From: Gordionus sp. m RMFG-2023
Taxonomy: Eukaryota > Nematomorpha > Gordioida > Chordodea > Parachordodidae
Assembly: GCF_954871325.1 (NCBI RefSeq)
Contig: NC_088776.1
Coordinates: 32,164,508-32,228,507 of the forward strand
Length of the DNA stretch: 64,000 bases
Direction: 5' to 3'
This document shows positions 33,901 through 39,486 of the stretch, in pieces. The notes below the pieces were generated by a model, which searched no databases, had not been told where the DNA came from, and saw only the letters and a program-made list of their open reading frames with translations. A program made the translations under genes and the position numbers. Position 1 is the first letter of the stretch. Each line of letters begins with the position of its first letter.

Positions 33901-36163
33901 ATGTATTTTAATTTTCAGGCATTGAAATAACTAGATGATTATAAACAGTATCAATAGCTATAAACGGCCAAGCTTAGCCGACTTTCCAAAATTTAGCCTA
34001 CTTTAGCCAATATAAATAATAGCTTAATAGCTGTAGTCATTAAGACGAGCCGGTTCGGTTCATGTATTCTATCGGGTTTTTTGACAAGGCCCATAATTAT
34101 TTTTACCCATCCCATTGAATATATTTTGTACAAGCTATCTGGCCCAGCCCCTAAAAATTTTAAAAAACTTATTTTTTAAACGTAATTTTCATATTTATCA
34201 AAAAATATAAGCAATAATATATTTGCTTTTCGCATTTAACATATTAAAAATACTATTAATTATTTTAAAGTAGTAAAAATAATATTTATTTCTTTAAGGT
34301 AGTAAAATAAAGTAGAAAAAGCTGTATTAAAGTAACATAGTATAAAGATTATATTAATTTTATTTATGTATTTTTAATGAATGTTGAATGCATTTGATTT
34401 TAGTACAGCACTAAATTTACAGCATTAAGTTTTAGATAATTGTGTATAATCATGTTATGTCAGTTCCTGAAAATTAAGAAATCTAAATATATCATAAACG
34501 GACAGTCATATCCACATAGTTGAAAACCTGAGTTGAAGCCCTCATCCTTCCTCTATTGATTGATTTTAATTTTATATATTATGAATATTTTTATATTTAA
34601 ATAATTAACTTTTTGAAATACTTTAAGAATTAATATCTTGCAGTGGTTGCCATGGCTTCTTCTTGTTTTTATCATATTCTAATGTGTCTAATTATAATTA
34701 TATGACTTTTAGCCAATTCATTAAACTCCCCAAAATTCATCTGATTTTTCTATTGTTGTCTTTGTTAACCGTTCTGTTCAAGGTACCTCGTGATTTCCGA
34801 AAAAAATCTATAAGCCATTTTAGAGTCGCCCTGAGTAGAACGATCTACAAACACAGTTTTAACTAAATATTTTATTTATTATAATACAATATTGCCTTAA
34901 TCAGCTGAGAAAATATATATTAATATATAAATAATCTTGTTTTCCAATGCTTAGAAGCCTTTTCTATACTAAAATTAATTAAATAAATAATTCCCGGGAA
35001 TTTAATTCGTTATGTTTTAAAATCTTTCTCTTATATAAAGAATTTTTTTTAAGAATAATAATTACTTTTATCAGAATGATTTAATAAATTTAGAAAAAGT
35101 TATTATATTATCGGAAATACGTAATTATCAATATATTTACTTTTGTAAATATTATTGCGGTTAACGCTATGTTTATTTGCCTATACTAAAATGATTTATA
35201 TATTCAAAACAGGTATCTTATGCTCACTCGCAGCTCATTTTATTCAATGTCCATTACGTAAAGCGCGCGCATCCGCACTTTCTTACCTCGGGGCTTCTAT
35301 CTTTTGCGATTCTCTTTTTAAATCCCCTAATTATACAAACTCTCCTTTAAATTCTCTTCAAACTAATAATAATAATGCCACAGCTGCTTTTCGATTTTGT
35401 TTAGCAGGGCTAGCAGACCCTGCTTTGGAGGTCAGGGAACGAGCCCGGGATACATTATCTGGTCTATTGAGATGCAAGTACTTACCCTTCAATAATGTTG
35501 AAGACGTGCAAGCTTTAGTAAGGACATTGACCGATTTGATAGATTTGGATGCCAATGAACTTAATAAGGAAAAAAGAGGTATAATCAAAAATCATTTTCT
35601 AGGCTTATATAAATTAAATGCTATTTATTTTAGCATAATCATGTCTAATTTGATTTCTTTATACTTATCATTAGTTATTATAATTAATATTTTCCCTCTC
35701 ATTTAAAGTGAATCAAGATCAAAATGTTTTTTATTCCGTCCCTAACTGCTATTACGATCCACCACATTTGTTATCTCAAGTTGTACAATTACTATCACCA
35801 ACTAACGACATTGAATTAAATCAAATTGAAAGTCCTATTGAAAATAAAATCAATTACAACTTTAGGTCAGCCGGCATATTGGGGCTTTGTGCCATTGTAG
35901 AAGCGTTCCCATACGATATCCCACCGGCATTGCCTTCTATTCTAGTCAAGTTATCACATTTATCTCACACCAGTTTCTCCAAAAAACTGGGTAAAATTGG
36001 AACTGGAGCCCAAACTTCCAACTCTCAACTTATACGCCAAACAATGGCTAACTTTAAAAGGACTCATCAAGATAATTGGCATCAAGACCACAGGGCTAAA
36101 TTTACCGATGAGGAGCTCGAAATTTTGGCCGACCTTTTGGTTTCACCTAATTATTATGCTTGA
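854..36163 (+). CDS. PSME4: PSME4/PA200 proteasome activator, C-terminal part (16 exons; gene starts upstream of window)
   Basis: PA200 (yeast Blm10) is a single-chain HEAT/ARM-repeat ring that caps the 20S proteasome, opens its gate, and in animals promotes nuclear degradation of acetylated histones. Sixteen exons, all compatible in splice phase, give about 1,906 codons that follow the human protein in order. Recognisable blocks include ALRAQIQHE (human DRVMLQHE), IAAEIFAGWIRASKYW (human VAEIIAGLIRGSKHW), VRERARDTLSGLL, FKRTHQDNW and the terminus LLVSPNYYA. Human ends in SPCYYA; this C-terminus docks in a pocket of the 20S alpha ring. The first exon in the window matches roughly the end of the first third of the human protein, so the start codon lies to the left. 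Two long Asn/Lys/Ser-rich insertions (in exons 16504-17164 and 27416-28102) make it longer than human PSME4 (1,843 residues in total). Introns run from about 130 bp to 8 kb and hold most of the transposons listed here. Exon limits are my reading of GT/AG sites and homology, not transcript data. Confidence 0.93.
1016..1314 (+). CDS. PSME4: PSME4 exon
   Basis: Follows AACAG and ends before GTAATT. It encodes PARDAISDLCLGLC, then ELLWYSQILASSLRNTG, the counterpart of human AGRMVADMCRAAVK and ELLWNLQLLSEITRVDG. Ends in phase 0. Confidence 0.9.
1773..2018 (+). CDS. PSME4: PSME4 exon
   Basis: Reads VESIISSASSESEN through WGKLYKHNE, aligning with human DWGKPGDLWN. Phase 0 at both ends, donor GTAATA. 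A hAT-type MITE begins only 11 bases after this donor. Confidence 0.85.
2029..2217. mobile_element. hAT-type MITE (family A), copy 1
   Basis: Ends are TAGTGTTGGTTAAACGACTCG and, inverted, TAGTGTTTTAAACGGCTAGC. The flanking octamers AATATATT and ATTACATT agree at 6 of 8 bases, an aged duplication. It matches the element at 32242-32464, including the internal segments CTCAATATTTTA and AATATTGAG. It lies 11 bases past a PSME4 splice donor. Confidence 0.75.
3454..3758. mobile_element. hAT-type MITE, GGGCC-word family (left of a tandem pair)
   Basis: Begins AGTGATCTGCATCGGGCTT and ends GCTGATCTCTA (inverted: TAGAGATCAGC). It is internally rich in GGCCCGACCCG and GGGCCGGGCC words. ATTGGG lies directly at its left edge and ATTGGGAC at its right, so it probably used the same target as its neighbour, with about 3 bases lost at the left junction. 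Confidence 0.75.
3767..4170. mobile_element. hAT-type MITE, GGGCC-word family (right of a tandem pair)
   Basis: Termini are TAGAGATCTGCAAATCAC and, inverted, TAGTGATCTGCATAGGGC. A perfect 8-bp duplication, ATTGGGAC, lies at 3759-3766 and 4171-4178. It has repeated subterminal GGGCC words and no coding capacity. This copy defines the family, whose fragments recur at about 1, 10950, 18980, 19740, 34040 and 62700. Confidence 0.9.
5108..5423. mobile_element. hAT-type MITE, 316 bp
   Basis: Left end TATGGCTGTTC, right end inverted CATGGATGTTCC, with a perfect octamer GTTTTTAC on both sides (5100-5107 and 5424-5431). No coding sequence. It lies in the PSME4 intron before the exon at 5595. Confidence 0.88.
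5595..6310 (+). CDS. PSME4: PSME4 exon
   Basis: Starts VKLDWHEPSPQG (human NLGIQWHVPSSEE), runs through CIVEKCLIGCGAVLEP (human TIVHNCLIGSGNLLPP), and ends at FQTDIDS followed by donor GTACAA, phase 2. The middle is hydrophilic and longer than in human. The open frame continues past the donor into the intron, to 6398. Confidence 0.9.
6311..7552. other. PSME4 intron DNA without a recognised gene
   Basis: AT-rich intron sequence. The only structured item is CTCCTAGTACTAATAGTTCC near 6600, which recurs inverted near 8757-8778, so the two may be ends of one larger, decayed element around the transposon remnant at 7553-8757. Confidence 0.5.
7605..7856 (-). pseudogene. Fragment of a transposase-like protein (YFSDG family)
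   Basis: It reads YYFSDCSAARYKNRNFF, then ITYGKSGCNGIDVTVKILF. These align with a conserved acidic-residue block and an SHGKSPCDG block of the family named for the enclosing element. It is a fragment of the C-terminal half and faces away from the + strand fragment beside it. Confidence 0.5.
7841..8199 (+). pseudogene. Fragment of a transposase-like protein (same family, N-terminal half)
   Basis: Two consecutive open stretches, 7841-7954 (FSKFANLSPKNCILAEASGT) and 7951-8199 (FSYFDDCSEYLVTPLKEYIK), resemble the region that precedes the catalytic-like block in this family. It overlaps the opposite-strand fragment by a few bases, so the original order has been rearranged by inversion. Confidence 0.45.
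8758..11380. other. Intron and repeat DNA around the PSME4 exon at 9236; candidate old MITE at about 9857-10566
   Basis: Apart from the exon at 9236-9413 I see no gene. A possible MITE spans about 9857-10566: ATTTGAATATAAATATAAAT at the left, and at the right GGTATTTAAATACAAATAG before ACTGCCCACCCC, whose inverted form recurs at 60058 (GTTGGGCAGTAG). GGGCC-family fragments lie near 10950-11000. There are C-rich tracts at 10210-10233. Confidence 0.35.
9236..9413 (+). CDS. PSME4: PSME4 exon
   Basis: A 178-nt exon with acceptor AAATAG and donor GTCGCT. It encodes AYKRCPRFARALRAQIQHE, matching human [21 protein letters not shown]. Its phase (in 2, out 0) exactly bridges the exons at 5595 and 16504, which supports it although it is isolated by about 3 kb and 7 kb introns. 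Confidence 0.82.
11384..11470. mobile_element. Truncated end of the GGGCTGTGCCGA hAT family
   Basis: GGGCTGTGCCGATCCATG followed by CCAATCCGAT words matches the left end of the complete element at 31561 (TAGGGCTGTGCCGAGC). I found no partner end or target duplication, so this is probably a solo or broken end. Confidence 0.5.
11620..12230 (+). repeat. Tandem array, ~107-119-bp unit, left arm of a foldback-like element
   Basis: Five to six degenerate units. The word TGTACCATAGAAAAGTGA or a close variant recurs at 11713, 11820, 11939, 12046 and 12152 (spacings 107, 119, 107, 106). It is followed each time by CAATTGTCATAATCG, a TTTTTTGACGCAAATGGG block and AAAATTTCAATGAAGATG. The same unit is present in reverse at 15540-16215. 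Confidence 0.85.
12240..12520 (+). pseudogene. hAT transposase fragment, inverted partner of 13583-13900
   Basis: Encodes LGINAQFIKDDKIGIRTLKM and SITVDNGANMVKTIEMIAEE, the segment of hAT transposases that carries a catalytic Asp (TVDNGANM). A near copy lies on the - strand at 13583-13900. It begins right after the left tandem array, and its coding similarity switches strand after about 12520. Confidence 0.75.
12520..14480 (-). pseudogene. Decayed BED-finger hAT transposase, split by a MITE
   Basis: Read on the - strand: 14479-14246 holds the end of a BED zinc finger (IVNLKRHIFSQHPNIAANL); 13900-13583 holds VLRINAQFIMDDKIEILTL and ITVDNSANMIKTVEMIAEE; after the MITE at 12755-13574 comes an acidic stretch (HDSDSSEEYLKYDQIQDVYD) and VNDFIKNFLRATSKYDQFL. 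Several frame changes separate the parts. hAT family is clear from the BED finger and TVDN block. Confidence 0.7.
12755..13574. mobile_element. hAT-type non-autonomous element, 820 bp, inserted in the decayed hAT
   Basis: Ends are TAGGCCTAAAACGAATTATT and, inverted, TAGGCCTACAAAAAAACGAA. A perfect octamer TATAGAAG flanks it (12747-12754 and 13575-13582). Subterminal regions are full of ATTCG/CGAAT words, such as ATTCGATTCG and ACGAATACGAATA. Host coding sequence resumes across the insertion. Confidence 0.92.
14510..15000. repeat. Three-copy tandem repeat, ~166 bp
   Basis: ATTAATACAAGATAATTATT and TTCAATGTTAATATT recur at about 14555, 14722 and 14888, with linked words AGGTTAAAGAAGAGAAC and GAGCAAAAAATAGA. 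It sits just upstream (- strand sense) of the BED finger of the decayed hAT. Confidence 0.7.
15540..16215 (-). repeat. Tandem array, right arm of the foldback-like element (inverted)
   Basis: About six degenerate units in reverse orientation to 11620-12230. The word TTACATCTTCATTGAAATTT recurs at about 15582, 15691, 15794, 15909, 16015 and 16126, with ACGATTATGACAATTGTCAC between. Spacing is 103-115 bases, as in the left array. Confidence 0.85.
16504..17164 (+). CDS. PSME4: PSME4 exon with hydrophilic insertion
   Basis: Begins VAYKGVRDSALNLLDDIL (human SYSQVRNKAQQTFFAAL). Then comes an insertion of about 130 residues rich in Lys, Asn, Glu and Ser. It ends with SEAMFALILGGKGGIL, donor GTAGAT, phase 1. 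The insertion has no counterpart in human PA200 and is probably an exposed disordered loop. Confidence 0.88.
17499..17640 (+). CDS. PSME4: PSME4 exon
   Basis: Acceptor ATCTTTAG, donor GTATTT. It reads AIWRLLFEIHLPEKVAVIDL (human IVQTWPAIVSSGLSQAMSLE region). Enters in phase 1 and leaves in phase 2. Confidence 0.85.
17641..19157. other. PSME4 intron with GGGCC-family fragments
   Basis: No gene seen. Degenerate fragments related to the GGGCC-word MITEs lie at about 17757-17900 and 18980-19100 (GGACCTGGCCGAG, GGGTTGGGCC). A poly-G tract is at 18620-18640. Confidence 0.5.
19158..19341 (+). CDS. PSME4: PSME4 exon
   Basis: After TTTTTCAG it reads HYLIPKSIDLILERVLY (human DFTIPKSCVEIAELL). The donor GTTTAT at 19342 is chosen because it leaves phase 0, as the exon at 27416 requires. 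The frame stays open to 19383. An intron of about 8 kb follows, holding a LINE and two hAT insertions. Confidence 0.75.
20060..20480. mobile_element. Foldback-type MITE with a tandemly expanded right end
   Basis: Long inverted arms: CTTATCTTATGAGGTGTGAG near 20100 against CTCACACCTCATAAGATAAG near 20370, and GAGAGGTGCGAAA against ATTCGCATCTCTTA further in. The right end carries four ~30-bp units containing GAGAAAATTTTGAT(T/C)CA at 20385-20480; the left has one inverted unit. No coding sequence. Confidence 0.7.
20760..22990 (-). mobile_element. Non-LTR retrotransposon (LINE), decayed, in a PSME4 intron
   Basis: Read on the - strand: the end of the endonuclease/linker (GEECINQHRLVIGDL near 22950); reverse transcriptase fingers (DWQRSIIIPVCKGKGDPLDC, YRAIKLL, 22284-21937); palm with FVDLKKAFDRVPREV (about 21950-21900) and VGLQRSVLSPLLFTLVMDVV; YADD near 21690; a C-terminal zinc-binding region (IQCTCQKWVHNRY, FICRTC) and a KMIRWICGV-RNRLWFGHVGRK tail reaching about 20800. 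The type is widespread in cnidarians and sponges. Several frame changes and an early 5' cut show it is inactive. + strand ORFs here are antisense shadows. Confidence 0.9.
21253..22710 (-). pseudogene. LINE reverse transcriptase remnant
   Basis: Coding parts of the LINE at 20760-22990: at least four open segments in different frames, 22710-22486, 22561-22325, 22284-21937/21968-21696 and 21624-21253. The fingers, palm (AFDRVP, SVLSPLLF, YADD) and thumb come in the normal order. The PHD-like CxxC...CxxC cluster with WVH after the thumb is characteristic of this LINE group. Confidence 0.85.
23874..26418 (-). mobile_element. hAT transposon, near-complete autonomous copy, 2,545 bp
   Basis: Termini TAGTGAAGGTCACGGTCCGG and, inverted, TAGTGAAGGTCAACGGTCCGG, with a perfect octamer CTTTAAAC at 23866-23873 and 26419-26426. 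Both ends carry clustered CGGTCCG/GGACCG words, likely transposase-binding sites. It encodes a full-length BED-finger transposase on the - strand. Both ends are present and there is little visible decay, so insertion was probably recent compared with other copies here. Confidence 0.95.
24045..26214 (-). CDS. hAT transposase (BED finger, RNase H-like core, dimerisation domain), 5 exons
   Basis: It catalyses cut-and-paste transposition of the element around it. My exon reading on the - strand: 26214-26109, 25941-25067, 24998-24579, 24535-24344, 24300-24045, with introns of 167, 68, 43 and 43 bases at GT/AG sites that keep frame. In order: BED finger (CVHCNTKFNISSATS... RHLIKH); KWVIMDSLP; SFTTDMWSN with the first core Asp; ACTTDNANN with the second; CCAHILNLISQEGL; RWNSSYLMM; SGSKYPT; the C-terminal dimerisation domain WWKANSERFPVLSLAARNF and EQIFSKAGDLVTKKRNRL. 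One in-frame stop is visible after MKTFES (about 25715). Otherwise it looks whole, which is unusual in this window. Confidence 0.88.
26453..26743. mobile_element. hAT-type MITE, 291 bp
   Basis: Left end TAGTATCGCACAATCTT, right end inverted TAGTGTTGCGTAATCTGC. The flanking octamers ATTAATAA and ATTAGTAA agree at 7 of 8 bases. Internal TTAGCTGAAAAATCTGCTAA and TTAGCCGATTTTTCAGCTAA are inverted. It lies 27 bases from the target duplication of the large hAT on its left. A fragment like it is at 33960-34010. Confidence 0.82.
27416..28102 (+). CDS. PSME4: PSME4 exon with hydrophilic insertion
   Basis: Acceptor TTCTACAG, donor GTATAT. It encodes YLLNIALPSLARQNWRYL and LLYLGNCVGFLKLLKKYP (human VEQRNLPWKFEHIGIGLL region), then about 120 residues rich in Asn, Lys and Ser not present in human. 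Phase 0 at both ends. Confidence 0.88.
28385..28664 (+). CDS. PSME4: PSME4 exon
   Basis: Reads IFIHKRYIGYTSPNNPLF (human EKTHWGYYTWPKNMVVY), then a variable segment ending HHKRK before a strong GTGAGT donor. The acceptor (ATACCAG) has a weak pyrimidine tract, so the 5' limit is less certain. Confidence 0.7.
28988..29203 (+). CDS. PSME4: PSME4 exon
   Basis: Contains LLRVNFFKGLFRNNGPIL, the counterpart of human RFCLFKGIFRNFDDAFLP, one of the best-conserved blocks. The acceptor AAAACAG joins in phase 1; the donor is GTAAAT. Confidence 0.85.
29384..29665 (+). CDS. PSME4: PSME4 exon
   Basis: Reads LHCIAAEIFAGWIRASKYW and SLAYVCINRDPNHLHWLLEH, matching human CVAEIIAGLIRGSKHW and ATSCESRDPRKLHWLFEL. 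The phase 1 donor GTGTTG connects to the exon at 30442. Confidence 0.9.
30442..30744 (+). CDS. PSME4: PSME4 exon
   Basis: Reads ETKRCVENEKAEKERDHW, then KLHDKLARHIYTFFVGT (human [21 protein letters not shown]). Acceptor CTCAAG, donor GTATAT, phase 1. Confidence 0.85.
31561..32732. mobile_element. hAT-type non-autonomous element, 1,172 bp, with a nested MITE
   Basis: TAGGGCTGTGCCGAGC at the left, inverted TAGGGCTGTGTCGATATT at the right, perfect octamer ATGATCAT on both sides (31553-31560 and 32733-32740). Subterminal CCGATCC/CCGATA words repeat near both ends. No transposase is recognisable. It lies in the PSME4 intron between exons 30442 and 32915 and hosts the MITE at 32242. Confidence 0.93.
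32242..32464. mobile_element. hAT-type MITE (family A), copy 2, nested
   Basis: Left end TATTGTTGTTAAACGCCTCG, right end inverted TAGTGTTGTTAAACGGCTCG, perfect octamer AACTTTGG (32234-32241 and 32465-32472). Same family as 2029-2217. It inserted into the element at 31561-32732 and is therefore younger. Confidence 0.92.
32915..33538 (+). CDS. PSME4: PSME4 exon
   Basis: After TATACAG it reads GGPSFSDFFRDTIVPNIVLH. An acidic, Ser-rich linker is followed by HPLIIPEMAHFLPCLFYLEK and AAAHIFVSRCVSSRTYL (human DAKLCLSLMSQGLLY). The donor GTGATG at 33539 is chosen because it alone restores the frame into the exon at 35213; the frame runs open to 33627. Confidence 0.8.
33628..35212. other. PSME4 intron with hAT and GGGCC-family fragments
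   Basis: Contains a short relative of the MITE at 26453 (about 33945-34010) and a GGGCC-family fragment (34040-34150, GAGCCGGTTCGG and TGGCCCAGCCCC). An open stretch at 34663-34866 was considered as an exon, but its frame and sequence do not fit PSME4, and the flanking exons join without it. Confidence 0.5.
35213..35578 (+). CDS. PSME4: PSME4 exon
   Basis: Reads ILCSLAAHFIQCPLRKARAS and LADPALEVRERARDTLSGLL (human [20 protein letters not shown]), typical HEAT-repeat helices. Acceptor AAAACAG, donor GTATAA, phase 1 at both ends. Confidence 0.93.
35709..36163 (+). CDS. PSME4: PSME4 terminal exon
   Basis: Reads FRSAGILGLCAIVEAFPYDI (human HAGVLGLGACVLSSPYDV), FKRTHQDNW, FTDEELEILADLLVSPNYYA, then TGA. 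The YYA end is the conserved proteasome-binding C-terminus, so the gene is complete at this end. AT-rich sequence follows; I could not single out a polyadenylation signal. Confidence 0.96.
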
Positions 36164-37601
36164 TAAATCTATTACAAGATATATATTAGAAACAGCAATG
36201 ATGTTCAACGATATTTAAATTCTACCTGATTTATTAAATGAAAATGATAATATTTCATTTTATGGTTTAATCTAAATATAATTTATGTAAATTGTCATCG
36301 GGCAATTATTGATAATGATTAATAATTATTTTTTTAATGTAAATTATTCAATTCTCATTAAATGTCATAAAATGCAATTTATATTTGTTACAATAGTGCA
36401 CGCAAATATCAGGCCTTCATATTTTTATCATAGCTTAAACAATTTATAATATTTAGTTTTTGAGATAAACTAAGACTGCTATTTATCGGAGTTTTATTCG
36501 AAAGATATAGCAAAATTTAATAAATCTCATATAATATATCAACATGATACACGTATAAATACAATCCAGTTAATTTTCACCTAGTTTATTTTTCGTAGGT
36601 CTGTAGTGCCTGATCATTAACTCAGCTTCTAATAAATCTATAGACAAAAGAGGTCCCTAATCTGAAAAATTTATTAAAGTGAATAAATTGGGAATATAAA
36701 TTATGTAAAAATTTAATCAACTTTTCTCATGAGTTAAGTACAATAAATTTTTATTTCTGGTGAATTTTACCACTTCAAATAATTAATCCGTTCTAATGTC
36801 ATATTTTTCTGAAAAAATAATTTTAATATAGTTTGGCATTGATAATATGTTGAGACATTCTTTATTAAAATATCAAATTTTTTCTCATTACTTTTGGACA
36901 TTACAAATTTGACCAAATTATCCAAGAAAATTTTATTATATTTAGCTTTAAAAGTACGGAATTAGCTTAATTTTATATAAAGAAATCCTAAGCTTCCATC
37001 AACTTAATTTAAGCTATAATATTGTGTCAATTAATCTAATAAAAATTATAAATATTCAGATAATTTGTCTCTAATTCTAATCTATAGATAAGCATATATA
37101 ATATTTTCATGGGGGGGGGGGGGGGGGTATTTAACTTTTCCTCCCATAAATTTATGCATTTGCAGATCGGATTATATTAATTTTGGTTTTTCACTTTTTT
37201 TCTCAAAAATTTTTATTATAGTCATTATTGCAAAAAATTCATGTTGTTAAAAGTTACTAGTTATATCTTTGATAGGTAACTAGTTACATTATTTCAAATG
37301 TTACTAGTTATAGTTAAATCTCAAAAACTTAATACATTGAAAGTTACTTTGTAAATAATTTATATAAACTATCATTTTTAATAATTTTTTTTATATATGC
37401 TATGTCGAAAATCTAAGTAAATAAATTTTGAAGAAAAAAATAACAAGCTATTTTTAGTGTAAAAATAAAATATGTTCTAAATCATTTTTCATTATTTACA
37501 AAAATTTATTTTTTTAAAAAAATAATAGAAATTAATAAATTTGAATAAAATTTATTTGGGTAATTTTTATGAAAAAACTAGTAAGTGATATTAAAGTATG
37601 T
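36164..37601. other. Intergenic region 3' of PSME4, no gene seen
   Basis: AT-rich DNA with a long poly-G tract at about 37112-37129 and repeated GTTACTAGTTA words at about 37245-37310. I could support no coding sequence or element here. Confidence 0.6.
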
Positions 37602-37830
37602 TGTTATAATTGGTGTTTTCTTTATTTTGTTGTGTATATTTTATCTTTACTATAATTTTTTTATTACGGGCAATAATATGCTTTGTAACATCTGTAAGTT
37701 TTTTTGACTTTGGATTGTAAGACTCAGGATGAGACATATTGTTTTTATTTTAGAGAATCATTTTTTATTTATTTAATTATAAGATATAAAAAGGCCGTTT
37801 TTTAGGCAGAATGTTTTTTTTCTTTTTTTT
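37602..37830 (+). repeat. Left LTR
   Basis: Shares with the right copy the start TGTTATAATTGG, GACTTTGGATTGT, TTTATTTTAGAGAAT and AAGATATAAAAAGGCCGTTT. The last contains a TATA-like element that may be the old promoter. The right limit is approximate. Confidence 0.8.
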
Positions 37831-37964
37831 ATTTCAATATAATAAAAATTATTATTTAATGTATTGGAGTTATTCTAGTGGCACAAGCAATATTCGGTGC
37901 CGTGACCAAAGTAAAATTTTATTCTTATATTTATTTAGGTTTAAAAAAAACTTAACATTTGTTA

Positions 37965-38165
37965 AGGGCACAGTGGGTTAGTCGTGAAGTGAAATAGTTG
38001 TGAAAGGCACAGGGGAAGTTCTGTGGAGTTAAATATTGTTATAAAAGGCACAGGGAAAATTCTGTAGAGTGAAATAATTGTTGTTAAAGGCACAGGGGAA
38101 TTCCGTGGTGTGAAATATTTGTTGAAGGCACATGGGTTCTGTTGAGTAATATAGTTTTTTTTAGG
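37965..38165 (+). repeat. Tandem repeat in the LTR element leader, ~40-bp unit, ~5 copies
   Basis: GGCACAGGGGAAGTTCTGTG with GAGT(G/T)AAATA and TTGTTA recurs at about 38-42-base spacing, starting each time at GGCACAG or GGCACAT. It lies between the primer-binding-like site and the zinc-knuckle region. Confidence 0.75.
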
Positions 38166-38894
38166 GGGGGAGGGGATACGGTGGAGTACTGTGGTTATTG
38201 TAAGTGATAGTGAAAAATTGTAAAGTTGGTAATAAGGTGTTTTATGTACTGTTGCATCATTTCTGTGTGGATTTTATTAATTATTTCATATTGTTTAAGT
38301 TGCAAATTGTTAAAATATTTTTAGTTAATTATTATTTTTTTATAGATAATATTTTGAGTTATATCGTTTTTTTGTTAGAATATTTGGTATATATTGATTA
38401 ATTTAGAGATAAACTAAAGCGAAATTTTTTTTTCTCATTCATTTTATTTAATTATTTTTGTTAGTCAAATGAAGTATTAAATTAATTAAATATGTGGAGA
38501 TACAGTATAATATGCTGGGGCCATTGGTGATATTGCTGATTTAGTTGGGAAGTTTATATTTCGGCAGAATAGGAGTATTAGGAAAGGGTGGACGTTGGTG
38601 ATTAAAGGGCACAACGGTGAGGAGGATAGATATGGAAGGGTAACGTGTTTGACTGTGCAGGAGATGTTGCTGGGGTGGGCAAGTAATGTTGGGAATCGTT
38701 AAGATAGGAGGGAAGAATGGAGATATATCGGGTTGCATCTGAAGGGTCGAGGAATAGAAAAATTATGTGTTATAGATGTGTGATAAGTGGGCAGAGCGCC
38801 GAAGACTGTAGGGATATTAATTGTTTTGAGTATGGCCATAATGGTCATACTTCGACGTTTTGTACTAGTAAGCATATCAGCATAGGGTGGCCGT

Positions 38895-39180
38895 GAGAAT
38901 GGCCTATGGTGTTTGAGGGGCTGGTTGAGGAGTACCAGCGTGTGATTTGGAAGTTTTTCTGAGGAAATGGCCCAATGTGTATTTGTGGGTCGGTTGAGGA
39001 AAATGGCTCAATGGATTTTGGTGGCCGGTTGAAAAAAATTGCCCAATATGTGGTATGGAGGGCAGTTGATGAGTACCAGCGTGTGATATGGGAGTTTTAT
39101 TTTTTTGCTGAGGAAATGGCTCAATGTGTTGTGGAAGTCGGTTGAGTATCCCAGTGTGTACCAACGTGTTGATATGAGAG
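38895..39180 (+). repeat. G-rich tandem repeat, ~35-45-bp units, after the zinc-knuckle segment
   Basis: Units carry GAGGAAATGGC(C/T)CAATGTG followed by GTCGGTTGAG. A longer pair of blocks shares GAGTACCAGCGTGTGAT at about 38928 and 39072. The proline-rich ORFs on the other strand are a by-product of this composition. Confidence 0.7.
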
Positions 39181-39486
39181 GTTTAGGCTGGGGTAAATAG
39201 CCCCATGTGATCTGGGTAGTGGTGATCGAAAAAATAGGTAGAATGTTATGCTGCATCAGATTTCCGGATGGGAAATAGACATGTTGACCAGCTGAGAAGG
39301 GAGATCGAACCAGGGCGGTTGAGGTCAGGAAGTGGGGGACGGAGATGAAAGGGCAATATTCTCCAATATGTATTGTTTCTCAATAGGTGATATCTAAACG
39401 GGTATCTTTTTATCATTATTGAAGTTAATTTTTATGTAAATATATACTTTCGCAAATTAATTAAATCTTATAGTATTCGCAAATAT

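Noticed and set aside
34663-34866. Open stretch behind a good acceptor (TTGCAG) considered as a missing PSME4 exon
   Set aside because: No frame matches PA200 and the donor at 33539 joins directly to 35213 in frame with the right length against human.
37105-37135. Poly-G tract as a regulatory G-quadruplex
   Set aside because: A single uninterrupted run whose length may be a sequencing artefact; no context supports a function.
38541-39256. - strand Pro/His/Gln-rich ORFs with internal repeats
   Set aside because: They mirror the G-rich tandem repeats of the LTR element; no independent coding signal.
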